The position numbers and the translations under genes were made by a program. DNA of 64,000 nucleotides from Blautia caecimuris (lineage in GTDB: Bacteria > Bacillota > Clostridia > Lachnospirales > Lachnospiraceae). Below, piece by piece: positions 1-9,752 of this stretch; positions within the stretch are counted from its first letter, which is position 1; each line of letters opens with the position of its first letter. Location: positions 62,001 to 126,000 of the forward strand of contig NZ_JANJZT010000006.1 in NCBI RefSeq assembly GCF_024622975.1, in the 5' to 3' direction. Under the pieces are notes generated by a model that saw nothing but the letters and a program-made list of their open reading frames with translations, was not told the origin of the DNA and searched no databases.

Positions 1-2
1 AA

Positions 3-2621
3 GAATATACGGACGGTGTGGCGCAGGTAGATGACGGAGCTACACAGCTGAATGATGGAGTGGGAACTCTGACAGCAAAGGTTCCTGAGCTTACAGCCGG
101 TGTAAATAAGCTGAATCAGGGCGTTAAGGATTATACAGACGGCGTTGCAAAGCTTGACGCAAATTCTGCACAGCTGACAGCCGGAACAGCAGATCTTCAG
201 GAAGGAGCAGAGACTCTGAAAAAAGGTCTTGATACCCTGAAGGATGGAACTACACAGTATGTAAGCGGAGCAAATACTCTTGCAGACGGAGTGACACAGT
301 ATGTTGCCGGAGCAGATCAGCTTGCAGCCGGAGCAAAACAGCTTTCACCACTGGAGGGAATCGGTCAGGTATCTTCAGGCATTTCACAGTTGAACAGTTC
401 TATTTCCAAAGGAGAGGGCTCTCTGAAATCAGGGACTCAGCAGCTGGAATCCGGTTTAGGGGAACTGTACGGACAGCTGAAAGAGCTGGGCGGCAGCCTG
501 ACAGCAGAAAATATCAAAAAGCTGACAGCCGGTTTAAATGAAGCGAAAAACGGAATGGAAAGCGCAGGCAAAGGAATGACTACTGCTTCTGCCGGAATGA
601 CCCAGGCCGCAGAGGGAATGACAAATGCGGCAGGCGTGATCACTCAGGCAGGGCAGGGGATTTCTTCTGTGGCAGCCCAGGTTCAGAATGCATCCAGGCC
701 TGTGGCAGATGCAGTAAACGGAGTGACTGGCATTGTAAATCAGTGTGCTCAGGATGCAAATGGAAAGTTGGATGCGGCAAGATCACAGATTGATGCGGCA
801 AACGCACAGATTGCTTCTGCAAACGGACAGATCGAGGCGGCAAACCAGCAGATATCAGGTATGCAGGCATCTATGGCAGGCGCCCAGGTAGCCATTCAGG
901 GAATCCAGGGTTCAGCCGACGAAAACGGAATGGTTTCCGCAGCAAGCCTGAATGCTGTGATCGGAATGCTTGGCAATTCTGCTTCCGGTGTATCCGGAGT
1001 AGATGCAGTACAGAACAATGTGGAAAACATGGATGCTTCTGCCTATACAGCACAGGCACAGCAGATTGCAGACGCAGCCTCACAGCAGCTGGCAGGCGTA
1101 CAGGAAACCTTAAATGGAACAGCAGGACAGCTGAATGAAGCGGCAGAAGGACTGAAAAAGGGTGCAGAGACTCTTGGAACAAAATCAGGAGAAATGAAGG
1201 CGGGCGCGGATCAGATGGAAGCCGGCGCTCAGAAAATGGCAGCCGGAGCAGAAAATATTCCTTCAATCCCAGCGGATCCCATCAATCAGGTGACAACTGC
1301 TGTGGGACAGCTCTATGCAGGATCTCAGAAAGTAGATCAGGGTGTGGGAGCGGTAGCCTCTGCTCTCGATACACTGGAAGAGGGAACAAAAGATTTCCCG
1401 AAGGCAGCTGCAGGTGTAAAGGCTCTGAATGAAGGATTTGCACAGCTGACAGCCAATGATAAAGCTCTGACAACAGGAGCAAAAACTCTGAAAGCAGCAG
1501 GCAGCACCGTAACAGGAGGCATCAGTCAGCTGACAGCCGGAGGCAGGGATCTGGCAGCCGGAGTCGGTACTTTAAGTGAAGGAATCAAAACCTATACAGC
1601 CGGAGTCAGAACACTGGCAGGAAATAATGAAGCTCTTACCTCAGGAACTCAGCAGCTTGCATCAGGAGCCGGAACCCTTGCATCAGGAGCCGCGCAGCTT
1701 GCAGAAGGCACCAAAACTCTGAAAGCCGGAACCAGTAAGCTGGTTGAAAACAACAGTACTCTGAACAGCGGCGCTGACCAGCTCGCTGACGGCGCAGGAC
1801 AGATCCAGGACGGCTCTTCACAGCTTTATGACGGCTCAAAGGAACTGGGAGACGGAATCAAAAAATTAAGCGACGGTTCAGAAACCCTGCAGACAAGTCT
1901 CAGCGACGGCGCAAAGCAGGTAAAAGAAACAAAAGCCAATGATGATATGATAAGCATGTTTGCCGCACCGGTTAAAGAGGAAGAAACACAGATGACAACA
2001 GTGGAGAATAATGGTCACGCCATGGCTCCTTATATGATGTCTGTAGGTCTGTGGGTAGGCTGTCTCGCCTTCTGTCTGATGTATCCTCTGACAGAGTACA
2101 AAGGAAAATTAAAATCAGGCCTGGCATGGTGGGCAAGTAAGGCGTCGGTTCTTTATCCGGTAGCAGTCCTTCAGGGAGTTCTTCTGATCGTTCTGCTTCA
2201 CCTGATAGACGGATTCACACCGGCAGAAATGACGAAGACAGTTCTTTTCTCCTGTCTGGCAGCTGTGGCATTTACATCTATTATGTATTTCTTTAATATT
2301 ACCTTCGGCAAGGTGGGAAGCTTCCTGATGCTGATCTTTATGGTAGTTCAGCTTGCAGGTTCGGCAGGAACCTATCCGGTAGAGATTTCACCTTCCTTTG
2401 TGGCAAAGATTCATAATTACCTGCCTTTTACCTATACTGTCAATGCATTCCGAAGCACCATTGCAGGAGGCGAAAGTATAGGAACAGCAGCTGTTGTACT
2501 GCTTGTGCTGGCAATTATATTTACAGTACTGACGATTTTACAGTTTAACCATATGGCACATGCCAGAAAGAGCGGAAAGAAGGTTCTTTATGACTGGCTG
2601 GAAGCACATGGAGTAGCATAA
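3..2621 (+). CDS. YhgE/Pip family membrane protein, 5'-truncated by window edge
   Basis: The reading frame is open to the left edge, so the true start and the N-terminal membrane segment lie outside the window. The visible part is about 870 residues. The first 650 or so are an extracytoplasmic stalk of imperfect repeats of the type LxxGxxxLxxGxxxL, typical of YhgE/Pip proteins and rich in Gly, Ala, Gln and Thr. The last 200 residues begin near MAPYMMSVGLWVG and contain about five or six hydrophobic segments, matching the C-terminal membrane domain of the family. Family members include phage infection protein (Pip) and the ESX/T7SS-associated YueB; the cellular role here is unknown. It ends at a strong bidirectional terminator shared with the convergent ferredoxin gene. 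Confidence 0.85.
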   Translation, partial: EYTDGVAQVDDGATQLNDGVGTLTAKVPELTAGVNKLNQGVKDYTDGVAKLDANSAQLTAGTADLQEGAETLKKGLDTLKDGTTQYVSGANTLADGVTQYVAGADQLAAGAKQLSPLEGIGQVSSGISQLNSSISKGEGSLKSGTQQLESGLGELYGQLKELGGSLTAENIKKLTAGLNEAKNGMESAGKGMTTASAGMTQAAEGMTNAAGVITQAGQGISSVAAQVQNASRPVADAVNGVTGIVNQCAQDANGKLDAARSQIDAANAQIASANGQIEAANQQISGMQASMAGAQVAIQGIQGSADENGMVSAASLNAVIGMLGNSASGVSGVDAVQNNVENMDASAYTAQAQQIADAASQQLAGVQETLNGTAGQLNEAAEGLKKGAETLGTKSGEMKAGADQMEAGAQKMAAGAENIPSIPADPINQVTTAVGQLYAGSQKVDQGVGAVASALDTLEEGTKDFPKAAAGVKALNEGFAQLTANDKALTTGAKTLKAAGSTVTGGISQLTAGGRDLAAGVGTLSEGIKTYTAGVRTLAGNNEALTSGTQQLASGAGTLASGAAQLAEGTKTLKAGTSKLVENNSTLNSGADQLADGAGQIQDGSSQLYDGSKELGDGIKKLSDGSETLQTSLSDGAKQVKETKANDDMISMFAAPVKEEETQMTTVENNGHAMAPYMMSVGLWVGCLAFCLMYPLTEYKGKLKSGLAWWASKASVLYPVAVLQGVLLIVLLHLIDGFTPAEMTKTVLFSCLAAVAFTSIMYFFNITFGKVGSFLMLIFMVVQLAGSAGTYPVEISPSFVAKIHNYLPFTYTVNAFRSTIAGGESIGTAAVVLLVLAIIFTVLTILQFNHMAHARKSGKKVLYDWLEAHGVA

Positions 2622-2630
2622 AAAAAGAAA

Positions 2631-2672
2631 AACGCTGCAATCCGGAATCAACTGAGGATTGCAGCGTTTTTC
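2631..2672. terminator. Bidirectional rho-independent terminator
   Basis: A 13-bp perfect stem (2631-2643 with 2656-2668) has an A-run before it and a T-run after it. It sits between two convergent genes, so it can end transcription from both sides. Confidence 0.85.
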
Positions 2673-2684
2673 AGCAATTATGTA

Positions 2685-3071
2685 TTATTTCTCAACGACC
2701 TCAAGAATTTCCATTGGACAGGCTTTTACACAGATACCGCAGGCTGTACATTTGGATGCGGTTGGTTTGTCCTCAGCCTTTACCATCAGGCCGAACGGAC
2801 AGGCTTCCACGCATTTTCCACAGCCGGTACACAGTTTTTTGTTTACCATGTATACGCCTTTTGCGTTCTGAGTGATTGCGCCTGCTTCACAGACCTCTGC
2901 GCATTTTCCGCACTGAGGACATGCCATTGGCTTTGGCTCTCCCTTGCGTTCTACAATCTGAATGCAGGATTTTAATACATTAGATTCCTTGTAATAAGCA
3001 TTTGAACAGGCCTCTACACATTCCAGACATGCCATACAGGTGGCGCCTTTTTTTACTGTCAGTTTTTTCAT
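2685..3071 (-). CDS. Polyferredoxin with four [4Fe-4S] motifs
   Basis: This 128-residue protein has four CxxCxxCxxxC motifs: CMACLECVEAC near residue 12, then CPQCGKCAEVC, CTGCGKCVEAC and CTACGICVKAC. The spacing resembles the HycB/CooF/DMSO-reductase iron-sulfur subunits, which carry four [4Fe-4S] clusters. It is expected to be a cytoplasmic electron carrier. The start was chosen at MKKLTV because GGAGG lies just upstream; an in-frame extension of 14 residues lacks a good binding site. No partner oxidoreductase is adjacent, so the redox partner cannot be named. Confidence 0.85.
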   Translation of the reverse strand: MKKLTVKKGATCMACLECVEACSNAYYKESNVLKSCIQIVERKGEPKPMACPQCGKCAEVCEAGAITQNAKGVYMVNKKLCTGCGKCVEACPFGLMVKAEDKPTASKCTACGICVKACPMEILEVVEK

Positions 3072-3134
3072 TACCTTACCTCCGCTTTTTGTTGTTTTTA
3101 CCATACTCATCATCTGCTGTGTTCAGCTTGTTAC

Positions 3135-3163
3135 ATTATATCATTCTTTCTGTATATCTACAA
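3135..3163 (-). promoter_or_regulatory. Putative promoter of the polyferredoxin gene
   Basis: Reading the minus strand gives TTGTAG, a 17-bp spacer and a perfect TATAAT, about 65 bp upstream of the chosen start. The -35 match is weak. Confidence 0.5.
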
Positions 3164-3525
3164 TTTGTTTTGTGCTTTTTTTCACAAAGAATACATTTGA
3201 AGATGATTGTTTAAAGGGAATATCTGGTGAGGCGTTCTGGCATATTTTTGCCGGAATCCAGATACATGCAGGGCAAAATGCCATTATTGGAAGTAATTTG
3301 GAATACATTTTGACCACGCTGCTGTGAATGGAGTGATCTGCAATTTATAACGGATATTTTGGATATTTTTTATGAAGGTCTGGTGTTAGTCTGAAGAATG
3401 GGGTATGATAATAAAAAGGGACATTTAACAGATTCCTCACATTTTTCCCACAAAGTAAACACAAATTTTTTTTATACTCAGACCATCAAAAGGAAAACAG
3501 AGATATTTTCAGGAGGGAATTGATT
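3164..3525. other. Intergenic region before the HtrA gene
   Basis: This AT-rich stretch separates the divergent ferredoxin and HtrA genes. A TATACT at 3473-3478 could be a -10 element for the protease gene, but no good -35 is at the right distance. AGGAGGG at 3511-3517 is the ribosome binding site of the protease. No convincing small gene or RNA was seen. Confidence 0.5.
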
Positions 3526-5019
3526 ATGGAGAATATGAACAACAACATGAATGATAATCTTAATAACATAAATGATAATAATGACCAGGACAACAAAAAA
3601 GATAAGAAAAAAATGAGCTTTAAAAAGGGAGCGGGAATTGCTTTCTGCGCTGTTCTGGCAGGAGGCCTTGCATTTGAAGGCGTCAGCGCTGTAAGCGGCT
3701 GGGATTTCAGCAACATTGTACAGGCATCGGATAAGGACGAAAATAAAACCACACTTTTGAAAACAAAGAAGAAATCAGACGATAAGGATACGGAAAAGAC
3801 TGAGGAAAAAACAGAGGATTCCAAAGATAAGGATGAAAAGGCAGAAGAGGATTCTGAACAGAAAGTAAAGGGAAGTCTGGACGTATCTGATATTGCGGCA
3901 GAGGCAATGAAATCCGTAGTTGCCATTAACACCAAATCTGTGCAGGAGGTTCAGACCTATATCGGAGACTTTGGTTTCGGAGGATTTACCACTCAGGAAC
4001 AGGAGGTTGAGGGAAGCGGCTCCGGTATCATTGTGGGAAAAAATGACGAGTCTCTTCTGATCGCAACAAACTATCATGTAATCCAGGGTGCAGATACGGT
4101 ATCTGTTACCTGTATTGACGGCGAGGTTTATGAGGCAATTGTAAACGGTTATGATGCAGATAAGGATCTTGCAGTTGTTTCGGTTGCTCTTTCTGATATT
4201 TCCAAAGATACCATGGAGCAGATCGAGGTTGCCACAGTGGGAAGCTCCGATGATCTGAGAGTAGGCGAGCAGGTAGTTGCCATCGGAAATGCTCTTGGAT
4301 ACGGACAGTCTGTAACAACAGGTATTGTCAGCGCCAAAAACCGTAAACTGGATGATTCCGGACAGGCAGATGAAAATTCTGACGGTGTAAACCTGATTCA
4401 GACAGATGCGGCTATTAATCCCGGAAACAGCGGCGGAGCTCTTCTGAACATGAACGGAGAGGTTGTGGGAATCAATTCTGCAAAGCTTGCTTCCACAGAG
4501 GTCGAGGGTATGGGATATGCCATTGCCATTACAGACGTATCTGATATTCTTGAGAATCTCATGAATGAGACACCGAGGGATAAGGTGGAGAAACACGGCG
4601 CCCTGTCCATTACAGGCAGCTCAGTAAGTGAAGAAGCATCTGCGGTTTATGATATTCCGGAAGGTGTTCTGGTTGCAGAAGTGATCAAGGACGGAGCTGC
4701 TGACAAGGCGGGAATCGAGGAAAAGAATATTATTACAGAGTTCGACGGCAAGAGAGTCCGCAGCATTGAAGCCCTGGTTGATATGCTTCAGTACTATGAG
4801 CCGGGTGAAGAGGTTGAAGTAACGCTTCAGGTTCTCGGAAACGGAGGTTATGAGGAAAAGAAGGTAACAGTTACTCTTGATGAGGGAACCTCTGAGGAGT
4901 CGGCAGCCTCTGATACAGCAGCACAGGAGCCGTCACAGGAAGAAAGTATCCTGGATGAGTTTGGAAACAGTGCAGAGGATGAAGAAACCTATAATGAGTT
5001 CTTTGGCGACATCTGGTAA
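3526..5019 (+). CDS. htrA: HtrA/DegP-type serine protease, membrane-anchored, with PDZ domain
   Basis: The product is an S1C-family quality-control protease acting outside the membrane. Of 497 residues, the first 35 are Asn-rich and basic and should be cytoplasmic. One membrane segment follows at about 36-56, then a charged Lys/Glu/Asp linker to about 115. The catalytic triad is visible as His184 (NYHV), Asp214 (DKDLAVV) and Ser302 (NPGNSGGA). One PDZ domain lies at about 380-460, followed by an acidic tail. The ATG at 3526 has AGGAGGG eight bases upstream; a TTG two codons earlier is too close to that site. It stands alone, with a terminator after it. Confidence 0.9.
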   Translation: MENMNNNMNDNLNNINDNNDQDNKKDKKKMSFKKGAGIAFCAVLAGGLAFEGVSAVSGWDFSNIVQASDKDENKTTLLKTKKKSDDKDTEKTEEKTEDSKDKDEKAEEDSEQKVKGSLDVSDIAAEAMKSVVAINTKSVQEVQTYIGDFGFGGFTTQEQEVEGSGSGIIVGKNDESLLIATNYHVIQGADTVSVTCIDGEVYEAIVNGYDADKDLAVVSVALSDISKDTMEQIEVATVGSSDDLRVGEQVVAIGNALGYGQSVTTGIVSAKNRKLDDSGQADENSDGVNLIQTDAAINPGNSGGALLNMNGEVVGINSAKLASTEVEGMGYAIAITDVSDILENLMNETPRDKVEKHGALSITGSSVSEEASAVYDIPEGVLVAEVIKDGAADKAGIEEKNIITEFDGKRVRSIEALVDMLQYYEPGEEVEVTLQVLGNGGYEEKKVTVTLDEGTSEESAASDTAAQEPSQEESILDEFGNSAEDEETYNEFFGDIW

Positions 5020-5056
5020 ATTGCAGACACAGTTTTTCCATTAATATAAATATATA

Positions 5057-5099
5057 AGCACAGAAGGGACCGGCAGGATCAGCCGGTCTTTTCTGTGCT
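5057..5099 (+). terminator. Rho-independent terminator after htrA
   Basis: A long inverted repeat starts with AGCACAGAA and closes with TTCTGTGCT. The inner GACCGGC/GCCGGTC stem is followed by TTTT. Confidence 0.7.
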
Positions 5100-5207
5100 G
5101 TATTGAAACGGCAGGGCAGGTCTGTTATACTTAAACACAGAGATTTCGGGAAAATGTGGAAAAGCAGGTTCCCGCAGATGAATATATGTGGAAAACGGTG
5201 ACAGAAT

Positions 5208-6158
5208 ATGAAAAAAAGAAACGTGATCATTGACTGTGATCCAGGGGTGGACGACGCGGTTATGCTTGCTCTGGCAGCAGCTCACAGAGAAGAACTGGAG
5301 ATTCTGGGAATTACAACTGTAAGCGGAAATCAGGATATAAAAAAAGTAACAGCAAATGCATTGAATCTGGCAGAATTTTACGGATTATCAGTTCCGGTGG
5401 CCCGGGGAATGGAAAAGCCTGTCATGCGAAAAACGTATTTTGCGCCGGAAACTCATGGAGAAAGCGGGATCGGGAACTGTGTTCTTCCGTGTTCCGGAAA
5501 AGCACCGGAGCCGGAAAAGGGAATATTTTTTATCCGCAGAGTTCTGGGAGAACTTCCTGAGGGAGAGCAGGCAACGATCATTGCCACAGGCCCTCTGACA
5601 AATATTGCTTTTCTTCTGAGGATTTTTCCGGAAGTAAAAGAAAAGATACAGGAGATCGTTTTTATGGGCGGTTCCCTGTCAGGAGGAAACGTTACAGATG
5701 CGGCAGAATTTAATTTTTTTGCAGACCCCGAGGCTGCGTATATGGTTTTGCACGAGGGAGTTCCTCTTGTTATGTGCGGTCTGGATGTGACAGAACAGTG
5801 TACTCTGTCAAGAAATCAGATTCTGAAGCTGTGTCAGTCAGGAAACAGAATCGCAAAGCTCTGCGGAGATATGCTGGGTTATTCTCTGGAAAACACATCA
5901 GAAAAATACAGAGGGGAAACCAGCGTACATGATGCGGTTCCTGTGATGTATCTTCTTCATCCGGAGATATTTAAGGGAAGTCAGAAAATCCTGACCGTAG
6001 ACTGTTCTGAGGGAAGCGCCCGGGGTGCGGTACTGGGGGGCTTCCGCTGGTGGCAGCATGAGGAAGAGGATGCCAATGCTTTTGTACTGACTGAGGCGGA
6101 TAAAGACAGGTTCCGGGAGATTCTGATCACTTCTCTGTATGAGCTGGGACAGCGCTGA
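5208..6158 (+). CDS. Inosine-uridine preferring nucleoside hydrolase family protein
   Basis: This 316-residue protein belongs to the IUNH family, which hydrolyses the N-glycosidic bond of ribonucleosides to ribose and a free base for salvage. The N-terminal calcium-binding motif DCDPGVDDA is at residues 9-17. His241 and Asp242 (VHDAVP) fall at the same numbering as the catalytic His and calcium-binding Asp of the Crithidia enzyme. No signal peptide is seen, so it should be cytoplasmic. Substrate preference cannot be read from sequence. It lies 39 bp ahead of the exonuclease gene and probably shares its transcript, which would join two nucleic-acid turnover functions. Confidence 0.88.
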   Translation: MKKRNVIIDCDPGVDDAVMLALAAAHREELEILGITTVSGNQDIKKVTANALNLAEFYGLSVPVARGMEKPVMRKTYFAPETHGESGIGNCVLPCSGKAPEPEKGIFFIRRVLGELPEGEQATIIATGPLTNIAFLLRIFPEVKEKIQEIVFMGGSLSGGNVTDAAEFNFFADPEAAYMVLHEGVPLVMCGLDVTEQCTLSRNQILKLCQSGNRIAKLCGDMLGYSLENTSEKYRGETSVHDAVPVMYLLHPEIFKGSQKILTVDCSEGSARGAVLGGFRWWQHEEEDANAFVLTEADKDRFREILITSLYELGQR

Positions 6159-6197
6159 AGCATTATATTCCGTAAATAAAATAAAGGAAGCAAATAA

Positions 6198-7142
6198 ATG
6201 AATTATATAATTTTTGATCTGGAGTGGAACCAGAGTCCGGAGGGAAAAAGCGGATCGGATGAGCGGATGCCCTTTGAGATCATAGAGATCGGGGCGGTCA
6301 GGCTCAATGAAAAAAGAGAAAAAACCGGAGAGTTTCAGACTTTGATCAAACCCCAGGTGTATAAGTGGATCCATGACAGCATCCACAGCGTAGTACATGT
6401 GGATTATAAAGACCTTATGAACGGAGTACCGTTTCCTCAGGCAATCCGGGACTTTCTGGACTGGTGCGGAGAGGATTTTGTTTTCTGTACCTGGGGAATG
6501 CAGGATCTGACTGAGCTTCAGAGAAATCTTAAATATTATGATCTTCTGGAGCTTCTTCCGGGTCCGGTGACTTACTATGATATTCAGAAACTTTTCAGTT
6601 GGTTTCACGAAAATATGAAGCTGCGAAGGGGGCTGGAATATGCAGTAGATACCCTGGGAATCAGAAAGGAAAGGGGATTTCACAGAGCTTTGGAGGATGC
6701 AGAATATACGGCTGAGGTTTTCTGCAGACTTGATATGTCAGAGGTCCTGCCTTATTATTCAGTTGATACGTATCAGGCGCCGAGAAATAAAAAGCAGGAA
6801 ATTTACATTTCTTATCCTACCTATGACAAATATATTTCCAGACAGTTTACGGACCGGGAAAAGATCATAAGGGACCGGGAGGTTTCCAGTACCCGGTGTC
6901 CGGTATGCCATCTTCCTGCAAAAAGAAAGCTGAGATGGTTTATTAATAATTCCAGAATATATGAAAGTATTTCTGTATGTCAGAAGCATGGAAGCATAAA
7001 AGGAAAGGTTCGCATCAGAAAAACAGATGAGGGCACATTTTATGCAGTAAAAACTCTGAAACGGGTAAGTGAAGAAAAAGCGGAGGAACTCCGTGAGAAA
7101 CGGGACTCCCTCCGCAAAAAACGCAGAACAAAGAATCAGTGA
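6198..7142 (+). CDS. DEDDh-family 3'-5' exonuclease (KapD/ERI-like) with C-terminal Cys-rich segment
   Basis: The 314-residue product has an RNase T/exonuclease fold. The DEDDh catalytic set is visible as Asp7 and Glu9 (FDLEW), Asp103, His162 and Asp167 (HRALEDAE). The N-terminal 180 residues resemble KapD and eukaryotic ERI-1 type exonucleases. A C-terminal extension at about 230-275 contains CPVC and later Cys/His residues that could bind zinc; the end is very basic and may contact nucleic acid. AAAGGAAG precedes the ATG. The gene overlaps the convergent carboxypeptidase gene by 7 bp. Confidence 0.82.
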   Translation: MNYIIFDLEWNQSPEGKSGSDERMPFEIIEIGAVRLNEKREKTGEFQTLIKPQVYKWIHDSIHSVVHVDYKDLMNGVPFPQAIRDFLDWCGEDFVFCTWGMQDLTELQRNLKYYDLLELLPGPVTYYDIQKLFSWFHENMKLRRGLEYAVDTLGIRKERGFHRALEDAEYTAEVFCRLDMSEVLPYYSVDTYQAPRNKKQEIYISYPTYDKYISRQFTDREKIIRDREVSSTRCPVCHLPAKRKLRWFINNSRIYESISVCQKHGSIKGKVRIRKTDEGTFYAVKTLKRVSEEKAEELREKRDSLRKKRRTKNQ

Positions 7143-8395
7143 GATGAAATAAGCCGGTCAGATAGCAGGGTTTCAAAATAATACTTTGCGCAACCTGTCC
7201 TCTGTCCGTTGAAGCTGTATGTGATTTCCAGAATTGGAAGCCCCACGGAGTTTTTGCACAGGCTTCGGCTGGAATTCAGTGTGCTGATATCCGCTCCGTT
7301 GGGAAGCGTTACAGACGGAACCTGATACCGGTGACACAGGGTACAGTCTTTATAATCCTTCAGGATATATTTTTCTGCAGGAAGATAAGATACAGACATG
7401 GTTTCCGGTTCAGTTTTTACAGCTGTTCTGGTAAAGTTATTAAAACCATAATCCAGAAGCGCGGCTGTATCTGCATAGGCTCCGTTAATGGATTTCATTA
7501 CAACGGAAACAAGACGCATGTTTCCTCTTTTTGCGTATGTGACAAGGGTATTGCCCGCAGCGTCTGTGTATCCGGTTTTGCCTCCCATAACGCCCTCATA
7601 GGCGTAGGTGTTGCCTTTCATCATTTTGTGATGGTTCAGAAGATACCGTGTTTCAGCAAATTTGTTGGTAGGCGGTATCTCATAATAGGTCGTGGTGGTA
7701 TATTTCCGAAAAGTAGGGTTATACCAGGCAGCCCGTGCGATTTTTGCCATATCGGAGGCGGTTGTATAATGAAGCTCGTCAGGCAGTCCGTTGGGATTGT
7801 TAAAATGAGTGCCTGTACATCCCAGCTGCTTTGCCTTGAGATTCATCAGTTCCACGAATTTTTTTACAGAGCCGGAGGTCTCTTCCGCAAGGGCAAGAGT
7901 CATTTCATTGGCTGACTGGAGCATAACTGCCATCATGGCCTGTTCTGTGGTAAATTCCTCTCCGGTATCAGCGTAAATGCTGGAACTGTCGCTGATGGTG
8001 ATTCCATAGGCTGCAGACTGCGACATTACGATTTTGTCTTTCATGTTCAGATGTTCGGCTGCCAGAAGAGAGGTCATGATCTTTGTAATACTGGCAGGGT
8101 ACTGAACCTTGTCTGCATTTTTGGAATAGAGCACTGCGCCTGTTACCATATCCACCAGAATGGCAGATTCTCCTTCGATTTTCGGTCCCTGAGGCCAGCC
8201 TTCAATACTGTCTGTATCAGGAGCCTGCTCATAGTATTCTGTGTGAGGAACCGGAGTGGGCGTGGCAGTTACAATAGGAGCTCCATACTCATCATATTCT
8301 GCTGCGGAAGCGGAAACTGCGGGAGAAACGGCAATCACAGTACACAGAAATCCGCAGAGTATTTTTCTGATATGTTTTATTTTTCTGTTTTTCAT
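7136..8395 (-). CDS. D-alanyl-D-alanine carboxypeptidase (DacF-like, peptidase S11)
   Basis: This 419-residue penicillin-binding carboxypeptidase trims the terminal D-Ala of peptidoglycan stem peptides outside the membrane. A signal peptide ends near residue 32 (SASAAE). A Thr/Pro linker follows. The active-site motifs are SITK (Ser102, Lys105), SAN (161-163) and KTG (273-275), in S11 order and spacing. A C-terminal beta domain (PBP5_C-like) is present. In spore formers DacF-type enzymes often act on spore cortex peptidoglycan, but the sequence does not show whether this one is sporulation-specific. Confidence 0.92.
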   Translation of the reverse strand: MKNRKIKHIRKILCGFLCTVIAVSPAVSASAAEYDEYGAPIVTATPTPVPHTEYYEQAPDTDSIEGWPQGPKIEGESAILVDMVTGAVLYSKNADKVQYPASITKIMTSLLAAEHLNMKDKIVMSQSAAYGITISDSSSIYADTGEEFTTEQAMMAVMLQSANEMTLALAEETSGSVKKFVELMNLKAKQLGCTGTHFNNPNGLPDELHYTTASDMAKIARAAWYNPTFRKYTTTTYYEIPPTNKFAETRYLLNHHKMMKGNTYAYEGVMGGKTGYTDAAGNTLVTYAKRGNMRLVSVVMKSINGAYADTAALLDYGFNNFTRTAVKTEPETMSVSYLPAEKYILKDYKDCTLCHRYQVPSVTLPNGADISTLNSSRSLCKNSVGLPILEITYSFNGQRTGCAKYYFETLLSDRLISSH

Positions 8396-8723
8396 GTTCA
8401 GAACCTTTCTGATTATTCTATATTAAGTATTATTCTTTGCATTTTATCCCCTATAGTATACCATACTTATATCTGAGATTGTAGCCATATCTTGGAAGTC
8501 CGGCAGCTGTTCACAGTAACCGGGCCAAAATGCCCCATAAAAAGTAATTTACAGATTACTGTTTGGTGAGAGGTCCTGAGTGATATTGTCAAAATCCTGA
8601 GATATCAAAAAGAGGACCCGGATCGGTCAAAAAAGAAGTTTAAAATATCTGGAAAAAAGTATATAATTTTCATAAATTGCGGAATGATATCTTGATTTAT
8701 TTATGACAAAAAATGGAGGCACC
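8396..8723. other. Divergent intergenic region with putative sugar-operon promoter
   Basis: A perfect TATAAT lies at 8662-8667, about 57 bp before the first sugar-locus gene, with only a weak -35 (near 8639-8644). An activated promoter is plausible. No other strong structure was identified in this 328-bp gap. Confidence 0.4.
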
Positions 8724-9749
8724 ATGAAAAAGACGGGAAACAGAGAAACGGCTTTGATATTGCTTGGTATTTTTATAGTGGGGTTTTTTGTGTTTTTTAC
8801 AAACAATTTCTATAAAAGTGTATGGGAAAAAAGCGGTCTGGAGGAAGCTGAGGAAACAAGGAATTATGACAAACAGTATGAAATGATCGTGGGAAGCGGC
8901 AAAAATGAGTTCTGGCAGGCAGTGTACGAGAGCGCTTTGGAAGCTGCCCAGGAGCATGACGCTTATGTACAGTTTCATGCAAGGGATATGGGAGACGGCT
9001 ATGATGAAATTGACTATATGGAGATTAGTATTGCTGCAGGAGCAGACGGGATCATTCTGGAATTTAACGGAGAAGAAAGCCTGAAAGCGGAGATAAATAA
9101 GGCGGTAGAGGCAGGGATTCCTGTGATCACCATTATGAGCGACGCGCCTGACAGCAGCCGGCAGAGCTTTGTAGGCCCAAATGATTATCAGGTGGGACAG
9201 GCATATGGGAAGCAGATTGCAGGTCTTCTTGATGAAAAAACAAAATCTGTTCTTGTTCTTATGGACAGCGAAAACGGAAATTTTGAAAAAAGCCAGATCT
9301 ACAGTCAGATCAGTACAGCGGTTATGGAAGAAGATCATGGACAGAAGATAGATGTCAAAGCGGAAAGCATGACTTCGGATAACAAGTTTGATATTGAAGA
9401 AGTGATACGGTCGATTTTTCAGGCGCCGGAGGGACCGCCCCAGATTCTTGTATGTATGGATGAGATTACAACCGAATGCGCATACCAGGCAATGATTGAT
9501 TTTAATATGGTTGGCGAGATAAAGATCATTGGATATTATGTTTCCGACACGATCCAGAAGGCTGTAGAAAAGGGGCTGATCCCTGTTACCAGTACCCTTG
9601 ATACGGCAAAAATGGGAAAAAACTGCGTGGAAGCCCTGTGGGAATTTGAGCAGGAAGGACGGGTAAATTCCTATTATAACGTTGAACTTCAGTTTCTTAC
9701 AAAAGAGGATATCCGTGACGCAATGCCGACAGACAGTGGGGAGGAATAA
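8724..9749 (+). CDS. Membrane-anchored periplasmic-binding-protein-like sugar sensor (XylFII-like)
   Basis: The 341-residue protein has an N-terminal hydrophobic anchor (about residues 11-30) with no lipobox cysteine, then a type I periplasmic-binding fold of the ribose/xylose class. It is followed, 3 bp apart, by a histidine kinase and a response regulator, upstream of a sugar ABC transporter. The same gene order is known for XylFII-LytS-YesN in clostridia, where the anchored binding protein signals sugar to the kinase. By analogy this should be a co-sensor rather than a transport component. The start at 8724 follows GGAGG by four bases; an ATG 21 bp earlier lacks that site. The ligand is unknown. 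Confidence 0.75.
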   Translation: MKKTGNRETALILLGIFIVGFFVFFTNNFYKSVWEKSGLEEAEETRNYDKQYEMIVGSGKNEFWQAVYESALEAAQEHDAYVQFHARDMGDGYDEIDYMEISIAAGADGIILEFNGEESLKAEINKAVEAGIPVITIMSDAPDSSRQSFVGPNDYQVGQAYGKQIAGLLDEKTKSVLVLMDSENGNFEKSQIYSQISTAVMEEDHGQKIDVKAESMTSDNKFDIEEVIRSIFQAPEGPPQILVCMDEITTECAYQAMIDFNMVGEIKIIGYYVSDTIQKAVEKGLIPVTSTLDTAKMGKNCVEALWEFEQEGRVNSYYNVELQFLTKEDIRDAMPTDSGEE

Positions 9750-9752
9750 TAA

